Source: Seribacter sulfatis
GTDB lineage: Bacteria > Verrucomicrobiota > Verrucomicrobiia > Opitutales > Seribacteraceae
Length of the DNA stretch: 6,135 bases
Direction: 5' to 3'
Assembly: GCF_964187635.1 (NCBI RefSeq)
Contig: NZ_CAXLMO010000074.1
Span: 1-6,135 of the forward strand
Of this stretch, positions 1 to 6,135 are shown in pieces. The position numbers were made by a program, and so were the translations under genes. The notes under the pieces are model-generated. The model saw only the letters and a program-made list of their open reading frames with translations. It made no database searches and was not told where the DNA came from. Position 1 is the first letter of the stretch; each line of letters opens with the position of its first letter.

Positions 1-1253
1 CATTATTCCCCCATTCTGCTTTTGCCTCCGTTTCCGGTTCCGCTCCCAAGCGGGTAATTTTCTTTCTTCAGAACCAAGGATTTGAGCCGGGTACCTGCAT
101 TCCGGATGGGATGAAAAACAGTGGATCCCTGTCCAAGGTCAAGTTACCTGAGCCGATCGAGGCACTCGAACCTTTCAAGGAGCGATTACATATTATTAAC
201 GGATTGCATGGTTTACATACTAGTCCAGGGCATAGTCCATTTTTTGGAGCTTTGGGTGGGTATCGTGGAAGTGATGGTGTACCTCCGGGTGGGCCGACAG
301 TCGATTATGAATTGAGCAAAGTTCTTCCTCAGACTTTATTACCCCATCTTTGCATCGGGATGGATTCCATCGAGAATATGCGGGCCAAGCCTACCGTGGC
401 GAATCTTTCTGCCAGTGGAGCTGGTCAACCAATCTTTATGCATTCCAATCCCAATCATTTATACCAACTTTTATATGGCGGTATTTCAGAGGGAGATATT
501 CGTAATCAGCATGAAGCAAGATCCTCCATGCTGGAAAGAATTGAAAGTATGGCATCCACTGAAGGTCATCAGCTTCCTTTACAAGAGAAACAAAGGTACG
601 ATCAGTATGTTCGTGGATTCGAGGATATGAATGGTTTGCGTGATCGGTTGGCTCAAGTTTCAGGGCATTTGAAGAAATTTGCTCCCAAAGTTGATGAAAG
701 ATACACCAATCCGGAATTTGAAACCGATTGGCACGACACACTCTTGGACCTTGGTATTTCTGCACTTAAGTCGGGTACTACGAACACATTGACTATCGGT
801 TCCGGCCGAGGGGAAATCTTTGGCGCCTGGAAAGGGTTAGGAATCGAGCAACAGGGGCATAACCTTGGGCATATGAAGCAAAAGGATAATCCGATATGGA
901 TCAAGATTCGCCAGTACAACTCCCGGATGCTGGTTAAGCTAATGGAGCAGTTAGAAAGTGTTCCTGAAGGCAGTGGCTCCATGATGGATAACACTTTGAT
1001 TGTCTACACTAGCAATAATGCCGATAAACAGCACACCAATGGATCGAACTGGCCGGTCATGTTGCTGGGGAATTGTGGCGGTGCTTTCAAATCGGGTTGC
1101 TTTACTCAACTGGATGGGACGCGACCCATCAATGCCCTCTATAATTCAATTATGCGGGTATCCGGTGTGGAGGGTGATCGGTTCAATATGACCGAGGCGA
1201 TGGCCAAAAAGTACGATTCCAGTACCGGTCCAATTACGCAAATTCTGTCTTAA
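1..1253 (+). CDS. DUF1552 (HXXSHH-family) exported protein, 5'-truncated by window edge
   Basis: Frame 3 is open from base 3 to the TAA at 1251-1253, giving 416 visible residues. The start lies left of the window. The first ATG in frame (111) cannot be the true start, because the residues coded at 39-110 hold the conserved DUF1552 opening (APKRVIFFLQNQG, then a PGTCIP stretch). The visible N-terminus, HSAFAS, looks like the end of an export signal; adding a typical signal gives about 450 residues, normal for the family. Further family-like stretches are the HTSPGHS region, SGRGEIFG, a DNTLIVYTSNNADKQH segment and NWPVMLLGNCGGAFKSG. The signature that gives the Pfam family its name, HXXSHH, appears here as HNLGHM at 858-875. 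The biochemical role of DUF1552 is not established. In Planctomycetota and Verrucomicrobiota these genes commonly sit beside PSCyt/PSD cytochromes, as here. The next gene begins two bases after the stop, so the two are very likely one operon. Family assignment is firm; function is unknown. Confidence 0.9.
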   Translation, partial: LFPHSAFASVSGSAPKRVIFFLQNQGFEPGTCIPDGMKNSGSLSKVKLPEPIEALEPFKERLHIINGLHGLHTSPGHSPFFGALGGYRGSDGVPPGGPTVDYELSKVLPQTLLPHLCIGMDSIENMRAKPTVANLSASGAGQPIFMHSNPNHLYQLLYGGISEGDIRNQHEARSSMLERIESMASTEGHQLPLQEKQRYDQYVRGFEDMNGLRDRLAQVSGHLKKFAPKVDERYTNPEFETDWHDTLLDLGISALKSGTTNTLTIGSGRGEIFGAWKGLGIEQQGHNLGHMKQKDNPIWIKIRQYNSRMLVKLMEQLESVPEGSGSMMDNTLIVYTSNNADKQHTNGSNWPVMLLGNCGGAFKSGCFTQLDGTRPINALYNSIMRVSGVEGDRFNMTEAMAKKYDSSTGPITQILS

Positions 1254-1258
1254 CTGTG
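1251..1258 (+). promoter_or_regulatory. Stop/GTG-start junction between genes 1 and 2 (likely translational coupling)
   Basis: The TAA of the DUF1552 gene is followed by two bases and then the GTG start of the cytochrome gene. The preceding 20 bases hold no purine-rich Shine-Dalgarno sequence. Re-initiation by ribosomes finishing gene 1 is the simplest explanation; this is inference from spacing. Confidence 0.55.
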
Positions 1259-3835
1259 TTCGGCAGAAGCACTTTATTGGCATTTGCCATACTGGTTATC
1301 CCTAGCCTGCGGGGAAAACCTTTCGTACCCGGTGAAATCATTCGTGGTGACTTTAAGCAAATTGGCGAATTGTTTTTGGAAAACCATTGTTTTGATTGCC
1401 ATGATGATGAAACGAAGGAGGCCGATCTAAACCTTTTGGATCTTGGACCGGTGGACGAAATTAATGCCGCGGTTTGGAAATCGGTTTGGGCACAGGTCGC
1501 CATGGGCGAAATGCCCCCCCCGAACAAATCTCAGCCCAAGATCACGGAACGTCTCAAATTCTCGGATTGGGTAGTTCAGGAGTTAAGAGAGGAAATGAAG
1601 GAGAAGGGTGGCTTCAAGGCGAACCTCGATCCCAAAAAGGCAAACTATCTCGAACATGATCTGCTCTTTGGCGAACTACCCAATGACATTAAGCTTAAAC
1701 CTACCTCTTCTTCCTCTCGAATTTGGCGGATCACTCCACAGGAGCACATCACACGACTCAATGAACTGATTAACATGGAGCCCGCATTTAATCCTTCCAA
1801 ACCTGGAGTGCGAACACGGGGTGATTTCGTGCCCACCAACCATGGCGGAGAACTTAAGCTTTATTTCGGGACGGACCGTATTATCAGATGGGAGGGTGGA
1901 ACGGTTGCCTACCAAACTGCGGTGAAGAGTGTGCCTGTGGTACTGTCATCGAGCCGGAAGCATGGATTTGAAAATTATGCTGACTTTTATTCAGTTAACA
2001 GTTCCGAAGCCACTCAGATACTGAATAAGGCGGAGGACATCCTGAAATACATGGCTTACGGTCCAATGAGCTTGGTTGAATTTCCCGAGCAAATAACCGA
2101 CAATCCTAAAACCTACGATGCGGTAAAACCGAAGGAAGACCTACGTGGCTTACCCTCTGCAATTGTTTATAATACTAAAGTCGTTCGTCCGATTACTCCT
2201 GTCTATGATTTAATGAGACAGGACAAATTTACGGAGGATTCGATTCGAAAAACTATTACCTTTCTTTTTGAAGTACTGACTTTCCGTCCGCCGTCGGAAA
2301 AAGAAGTTTCGGAATATCTGCAAATTGTTAACGAATCCATTAAAAAAATTGGGCGTGAACAGGGTGCATTTATGGGACTTTCTTCAATCTTTCTGGATCG
2401 TGATGCTCTTTTTCGCCCTGAACTCGCAAAAGAGGGAAAAGCGGACAAATATGGAAGAGTCATGTTGCAGGATTGGGAACTTGGATTGGCGGTAAATCAT
2501 GCTCTTAGTTACATCAGACCTGATGAGAAATTGAGGGATGCAATTGTCCAAGGAAAAATGAGAACCCGCTCCGATGTGCGCCGTGAAGTTTCACGAATGT
2601 TGGATGATGACTCCATCCGCAAGCCCCGGGTTCTTCGTTTCTTCCGAGATTTCTTTGATTATGATCTGAGCGGGTATATTTGTAAGGATCAAAAAGCTCT
2701 TGCCAGCACTGGAACTTCCGCCAGAGACAACGCTTACTTTCGTGCCATGTTTGATGCCACTGCCAGCACGGATCGTTTAATTGAATTGATTTTAGCTGAT
2801 GACAAAAATGTATTGAAAGAATTATTGACGACTCAAAAAGTGGTTCATACAGGAAATGATCGATCGTTGTTCGGAAGAAGGTATACCAAGGAAGAGCAGA
2901 AAAATGCTCAAGAGGAAAAGAAAAGGGCTGAAGAATTAGCCACTTTGGAAATTGCCGAAGAACGAAAGATCCTAACGAAAGAAGTCAATAAGCTGGAAGG
3001 TCAGGCCAAGGCCAATAAGAGCGATAAAGCACTCAAGAAAATGGTGGCCAGTAAGCAAAAAGAGCTTAAAGCCTTAATCAAAAAAATGGCTGATATGAAA
3101 AGAAAGGCCGGGAATAATGTAAATACGAATGTCGAAGAAGCGAATTTTTCCGGCAAGCAAATCTTTGCCCGAGTGAGCCGACGTTCATTCGGAACCGGAT
3201 CGATGAAGCCAGAAAGAACCTTGTCAACGGTACCCGAAAGTCAGAGATTGGGAATACTGACACATCCAAGCTGGCTGGTCTCCCATTCTGATGCCATGGA
3301 CAACCACGCGATTCATCGAGGAATATGGGTCAGGGAGAGATTGCTTGGCGGCGGTATTCCCGATGTGCCGATCACGGTGGATGCTCAGCTTCCTGACGAA
3401 CCTGGAACCACTTTACGGGAACGCATGCGGGTAACCCGGGAAAAGTATTGCTGGAGTTGTCACGAGAAAATGGACCCCCTTGGACTCCCTTTTGAGATGT
3501 ACAACCATGCGGGAATCTATCGCACCACCGAGTTTGAAAAACCAGTTGATGCAAAAGGGGAAATTATCGACTCCGGCGACCCTTCTTTGGACGGACCAGT
3601 TGCCAACGCTCTCGAGATGATCGATAAACTGGCCAACAGTGAACGTGTCGAGCAGGTGTTTGTGCGTCATGCCTTCCGTTTTTGGATGGGGCGCAATGAA
3701 ACCCTTCATGATCGCCCGGTTTTACAGGCGGCCCATGAGGCTTATCGGGAAAGTGGGGGAAGCATGAAAGTCCTGATTCTTTCCTTGGTGACTTCAGATG
3801 CGTTTTTATTTCGCAAACAAAATATACAAAATTAA
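1256..3835 (+). CDS. Exported diheme PSCyt/PSD cytochrome c (DUF1592/DUF1588/DUF1585 type)
   Basis: This 859-residue protein is a planctomycete-type c cytochrome. A short signal-like N-terminus (MFGRSTLLAFAILVIPSLRG) directs export. Domain order by eye: PSCyt1 with heme motif C45-FDC-H49 and a likely axial Met in MPPP (M86); a divergent stretch around 155-172 that resembles the opening of PSD3/DUF1587; a PSD5/DUF1595-like helix pair near 330-360; PSD4/DUF1592 near 409-475; a Lys/Glu-rich coiled coil at about 544-617; PSCyt3/DUF1588 at about 662-760 with the second heme motif C732-WSC-H736 followed by KMDPLG; and PSD2/DUF1585 at about 775-855. Two CxxCH motifs imply two covalent hemes attached outside the cytoplasm and a role in electron transfer; partner and substrate are unknown. 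The GTG start is favoured because the frame has a stop at 1175-1177 and no ATG, GTG or TTG between there and 1256. No Shine-Dalgarno is visible, so translation is probably coupled to the upstream gene. The residue 172-300 region is unlike the usual family. Confidence 0.92.
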   Translation: MFGRSTLLAFAILVIPSLRGKPFVPGEIIRGDFKQIGELFLENHCFDCHDDETKEADLNLLDLGPVDEINAAVWKSVWAQVAMGEMPPPNKSQPKITERLKFSDWVVQELREEMKEKGGFKANLDPKKANYLEHDLLFGELPNDIKLKPTSSSSRIWRITPQEHITRLNELINMEPAFNPSKPGVRTRGDFVPTNHGGELKLYFGTDRIIRWEGGTVAYQTAVKSVPVVLSSSRKHGFENYADFYSVNSSEATQILNKAEDILKYMAYGPMSLVEFPEQITDNPKTYDAVKPKEDLRGLPSAIVYNTKVVRPITPVYDLMRQDKFTEDSIRKTITFLFEVLTFRPPSEKEVSEYLQIVNESIKKIGREQGAFMGLSSIFLDRDALFRPELAKEGKADKYGRVMLQDWELGLAVNHALSYIRPDEKLRDAIVQGKMRTRSDVRREVSRMLDDDSIRKPRVLRFFRDFFDYDLSGYICKDQKALASTGTSARDNAYFRAMFDATASTDRLIELILADDKNVLKELLTTQKVVHTGNDRSLFGRRYTKEEQKNAQEEKKRAEELATLEIAEERKILTKEVNKLEGQAKANKSDKALKKMVASKQKELKALIKKMADMKRKAGNNVNTNVEEANFSGKQIFARVSRRSFGTGSMKPERTLSTVPESQRLGILTHPSWLVSHSDAMDNHAIHRGIWVRERLLGGGIPDVPITVDAQLPDEPGTTLRERMRVTREKYCWSCHEKMDPLGLPFEMYNHAGIYRTTEFEKPVDAKGEIIDSGDPSLDGPVANALEMIDKLANSERVEQVFVRHAFRFWMGRNETLHDRPVLQAAHEAYRESGGSMKVLILSLVTSDAFLFRKQNIQN
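2885..3106 (+). other. Charged coiled-coil insertion within the cytochrome
   Basis: Residues about 544-617 of the cytochrome are dominated by Lys, Glu, Ala, Leu and Gln with no Pro and very few aromatics, for example KKRAEELATLEIAEERK and KQKELKALIKKMADMKRK. Spacing of Leu, Ile and Met suggests heptads. It falls between the PSD4-like part and the segment leading into PSCyt3, where I expect only a short linker. A pair of antiparallel helices is possible, since a small KANKSDKA break lies near the middle. A role as a spacer or in dimerisation is inference. Confidence 0.6.
3798..3835 (+). promoter_or_regulatory. 38-base gene overlap encoding cytochrome C-terminus and esterase signal peptide
   Basis: The same bases code for the last residues of the cytochrome (MRFYFANKI in the +1-shifted frame begins the esterase) and for the first 12 codons of the esterase gene. 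The overlap supports co-transcription and coupled translation of genes 2 and 3. Confidence 0.65.
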
Positions 3836-5288
3836 ATTTTTCTTTTTTTTAATAGGGTGTATTGCTCAACAAGGTAACATTTCTGCTTACACAACAATTA
3901 AGGAAGAGAGTTCCTATGCCGATCCCCCAACCGGGGACTGGGTGACCAATGGTGTTATTACTCCCTTGGACCAAAAGATGGTTAACTTTTACATCCGTAA
4001 TGCGGATGGAGCGATTGAGGTTTTGCTTAAAGATAATGCCCCAATCGGTTTGCAATCCCGTGTGCAAAGAGGCGGATTCGAAGCACGAAAGGTGGAATTT
4101 GAAATGGGAGAAAAACAATTTTCCTACAACTTGCCTAAGGATTTATATGTTAAACGAATCTTCAAGGATGCAGAAGCGATCAGGAAGTGGGAAGAGCGGG
4201 GAAGGCGTCCAATCATGGACGGAAAACTTTATATAGCTCCAATCCCCGACCAATTACCAACCCTTGCAAAGCCTTGGATATCAGGAAGATTTATTCGTGA
4301 AAACGGTCGTTTTATGGATGTGCAGATTGGTGATGCAATCTACCAAATCGGCACCCAGGGTCATGATGGACAGCACCGGATCATGGGACTTTTGAGTCAG
4401 AAAGATATCAAACCCTTTGTTCAGCAGGCTTTCGTTCACGGAAAGATGGAAGGAGATGTTTTTCATGCGAGCGAAGTCTGCCTGCGAATGCTCGAGGACT
4501 CTAAAAACCAGGATGATCCAAACCTTGGTCGGTACCTTTTCATTGGAGATTCAATTTCCGGAAATTATGACAAAGCTCTTCGTACTGCATTGATGGGAAA
4601 ACTGAATATCTATCATCCTCCCACTAATTGCGGTCCAGTCCGCAAGGGCGTGGAAAATATTGTCCAGTGGCTCGGAGCTTATGACCAACCCGGACTGGGG
4701 TGGGAAGTGATCAGTTTTAATTTCGGTCAGTGGGATTCAGCCAATACCAAGGCTCGTTATCAGGAAGATTTGGAGAAAGTGATTGCAGAATTAAAGAAAA
4801 CCAAGGCAAAACTGATCTTTGTAACCACGACTCCGATTCCCGGTGGATATCCTCCCCCTGGTGAACTGGGACCCGAAAATAAGGCAACCGGGCGAGTACA
4901 GAAAACCATGGAGCGATTCATCAACCCATGGGCACTGGAAGTGATGAGCCGGCATCCAGAGATCGCGATTTGTGATCAACATGCCCTCATTTCCAACGAA
5001 AAGTTTTATTCCACCTGGTTGAAAAAAGCTGGGTTTCATAAGAAAGGGGAAAACAATCCCTACGGAGATCTGCATATTGGGGGCTTACTGGGTGAACCTG
5101 TTGGCAGGCAATTAGCCCGTAAGGTGTTGGATGTTTTGGGACGGGAGGAGGAACCTCTCAGTCCTCATGGACTGGTGTCCAATGATTTGGATCCGAGAAG
5201 ACAGCGTTCCGCCACAAAGGATATCGATGTTGACGATTTTTCTGACCTATTGGAAAGCGATCAAAGATTGCGCAAATATCGGCGTTGA
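3798..5288 (+). CDS. Exported SGNH-fold hydrolase/esterase with novel N-terminal domain
   Basis: The 496-residue product has three parts. Residues 1-33 form an export signal: basic n-region (MRFYFANKIYKIK), short FFFFLIG core, then C21, where LIGC fits a lipobox, so a lipoprotein is possible. Residues about 34-240 form a probably beta-rich domain I do not recognise. Residues about 244-448 are an SGNH hydrolase domain: block I FIGDS with nucleophile S252, block II N277-C-G279-P, block III N308-F-G310-QWD in place of the usual GxND, and block V D424-L-H426 for the catalytic acid and base. A polar tail of about 47 residues (450-496), rich in Asp and Arg, follows. SGNH enzymes hydrolyse carboxylic esters such as acetyl groups on sugars or lipids; substrate cannot be read here. 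The ATG at 3798 is preferred because the next in-frame ATG (3978) would delete the signal and part of the N-terminal domain. It overlaps gene 2 by 38 bases, with only a weak GGTG upstream, suggesting translational coupling. Confidence 0.88.
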   Translation: MRFYFANKIYKIKFFFFLIGCIAQQGNISAYTTIKEESSYADPPTGDWVTNGVITPLDQKMVNFYIRNADGAIEVLLKDNAPIGLQSRVQRGGFEARKVEFEMGEKQFSYNLPKDLYVKRIFKDAEAIRKWEERGRRPIMDGKLYIAPIPDQLPTLAKPWISGRFIRENGRFMDVQIGDAIYQIGTQGHDGQHRIMGLLSQKDIKPFVQQAFVHGKMEGDVFHASEVCLRMLEDSKNQDDPNLGRYLFIGDSISGNYDKALRTALMGKLNIYHPPTNCGPVRKGVENIVQWLGAYDQPGLGWEVISFNFGQWDSANTKARYQEDLEKVIAELKKTKAKLIFVTTTPIPGGYPPPGELGPENKATGRVQKTMERFINPWALEVMSRHPEIAICDQHALISNEKFYSTWLKKAGFHKKGENNPYGDLHIGGLLGEPVGRQLARKVLDVLGREEEPLSPHGLVSNDLDPRRQRSATKDIDVDDFSDLLESDQRLRKYRR

Positions 5289-5393
5289 TTATTGCCTGGG
5301 TTTGTACTCAAAGGGTTCAATTCTTTTTAAAATCAGTTCATTAATGTCGCTTTTTCCTAGGCATAAAACATTTCACGGGCTAGATATATTGTA
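5289..5393. other. 105-base intergenic gap, AT-rich, no convincing signal
   Basis: The stretch contains a short TTTG-TACT-CAAA hairpin possibility near 5300 followed by a TTCTTTTTA run near 5320, too weak to call a terminator. A TATATT at 5385-5390 sits immediately before the ATG, too close to serve as a standard -10 box for a leadered transcript. No strong -35/-10 pair, operator or Shine-Dalgarno was found. It is the only gap of note in the window. Confidence 0.5.
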
Positions 5394-6125
5394 ATGAAAA
5401 CGCACAAGAACTTGTTCATATTCTCTCTATCTCTTTTTACTTTTTCTGCATTTGCAGAAAGTGCAAAACAAGATTCATCCTTACCACCGGTAGTGACCCC
5501 CGGAGTTTACGGAAATCCTAATAAAGTGGGGAAGGCACCATCTGATGCCATCGTACTTTTTGATGGAACGAACTTTAATCTTTGGGAGAGCACAAAGGGA
5601 GGGGAAGTGAAATGGAAATTGATTGATGGCGCCATGGAAGTGGTTCGTGGTACCGGTACGATTCAGACAAAAAAGAAGCTCGGATATGGCCAGTATCATG
5701 TGGAGTGGCGCACTCCAGACGAAGTAAAAGGTTCCGGGCAGGGTCGGGGGAATTCAGGTTTTTTCCCATTGGGAGGCCCCGAAGTTCAGGTTCTGGATTC
5801 GTACAAAAATTCCACTTATTCTCATGGTCAGGCAGGATCCATCTATAACCGCTACCCTCCCTTGGTTAATGCATGCCGGGCTCCTGGTGTGTGGCAGACC
5901 TATGATGTCATTGTACATGCCCCCGTTCAGGATAAGGAGGGGAAATACATTCGTAAAAGTGCTTACACGGTTTTGCATAATGGCGTTCTGATCCAGGACA
6001 ATATGGAAGTGGGAGGAAGCAAGGGAAAGACCGGTAACCTTAGGCTCCAGGATCATGGGAATCCGGTACGTTATCGAAATATCTGGCATCGTCCATACCG
6101 GGATCCTCTTCCCATGAAGAAATAG
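5394..6125 (+). CDS. Secreted DUF1080 protein (3-keto-disaccharide hydrolase family)
   Basis: Complete 243-residue protein. Signal peptide at residues 1-21, with hydrophobic core LFIFSLSLFTFSAFA and an AFA/ES cleavage site, so it acts in the periplasm or outside the cell. The DUF1080 (PF06439) beta-sandwich, a concanavalin-like jelly roll, spans about 50-236. Signature stretches are all present: LFDGTNFNLWE (55-65), the QGRGNSG segment (116-122), EVQVLDSY (130-137), GVWQTYD (165-171) and LQDHGNPVRYRNIW (218-231). The family is named for hydrolysis of 3-keto-glycosides, but most members in Planctomycetota and Verrucomicrobiota are uncharacterised, so activity is inferred from family only. The length is normal for a single-domain member. 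Start is the ATG at 5394, because it begins a clean signal peptide; no Shine-Dalgarno is evident. It lies 105 bases after the esterase gene on the same strand and may share its transcript or be separately expressed. Confidence 0.93.
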   Translation: MKTHKNLFIFSLSLFTFSAFAESAKQDSSLPPVVTPGVYGNPNKVGKAPSDAIVLFDGTNFNLWESTKGGEVKWKLIDGAMEVVRGTGTIQTKKKLGYGQYHVEWRTPDEVKGSGQGRGNSGFFPLGGPEVQVLDSYKNSTYSHGQAGSIYNRYPPLVNACRAPGVWQTYDVIVHAPVQDKEGKYIRKSAYTVLHNGVLIQDNMEVGGSKGKTGNLRLQDHGNPVRYRNIWHRPYRDPLPMKK

Positions 6126-6135
6126 TATTACCTTT

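Noticed and set aside
436..994. Minus-strand open frames opposite the DUF1552 gene
   Set aside because: They lie wholly within a conserved coding region on the other strand, and their translations show no recognisable motif.
2700..2770. Short direct repeat TGCCAGCAC about 60 bases apart
   Set aside because: Nine bases within coding sequence, encoding AST-type residues; consistent with chance.
3831..3852. Poly-T tract just after the cytochrome stop, resembling the tail of an intrinsic terminator
   Set aside because: No GC-rich hairpin precedes it, and the T-run codes for the Phe-rich signal peptide core of the overlapping esterase gene.
5296..5330. Possible terminator: TTTG/CAAA stem followed by a T-rich stretch
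   Set aside because: The stem is only four base pairs, AT-rich and not adjacent to the T-run.
5339..5390. Possible promoter for the DUF1080 gene (CATAAA and TATATT as -10 candidates)
   Set aside because: No matching -35 element at proper spacing, and TATATT directly abuts the start codon.
5131..5394. Small + strand open frame running through the end of the esterase gene and the intergenic gap
   Set aside because: Most of it is in the wrong frame of the esterase gene; there is no Shine-Dalgarno and the product shows no domain.

Overview
The window is a compact block of four genes, all on the + strand. The domain families point to the PVC superphylum, most likely Verrucomicrobiota, with Planctomycetota as the alternative. 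Base composition is moderate, roughly mid-40s percent GC by eye. The evidence is a DUF1552 (HXXSHH-family) protein next to a PSCyt/PSD-type planctomycete cytochrome c, followed by an SGNH-fold esterase and a DUF1080 (3-keto-disaccharide hydrolase family) protein. These paralogous families are greatly expanded in those phyla and rare elsewhere. Genus and species cannot be read from the sequence.

Layout. (1) Positions 1-1253: DUF1552 protein, cut by the left edge; the frame is open to base 3 and the visible part begins at the end of its export signal. (2) Positions 1256-3835: 859-residue exported diheme cytochrome with GTG start, beginning two bases after the stop of gene 1; it carries CxxCH motifs near both ends and a long charged coiled-coil insertion. 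(3) Positions 3798-5288: 496-residue exported, possibly lipid-anchored, protein with an unrecognised N-terminal domain of about 200 residues and a C-terminal SGNH hydrolase domain; it overlaps gene 2 by 38 bases. (4) Positions 5289-5393: a 105-base gap with no convincing promoter or terminator. (5) Positions 5394-6125: 243-residue secreted DUF1080 protein, complete, ending 10 bases before the right edge.

How they may work together. Genes 1-3 are tightly packed and very probably co-transcribed and translationally coupled; gene 4 may belong to the same unit or have its own promoter. All four products look exported. A plausible but unproven reading is a periplasmic or surface system for processing modified carbohydrates: the SGNH protein would remove ester (acyl) groups, the DUF1080 protein would cleave 3-keto-glycosides, and the diheme cytochrome would carry electrons from an oxidation step. 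No dehydrogenase that would make the keto-sugar is visible here. DUF1552 has no established reaction, and in this copy the family's signature motif is altered.

No RNA genes, mobile elements, CRISPR arrays or notable repeats were seen.
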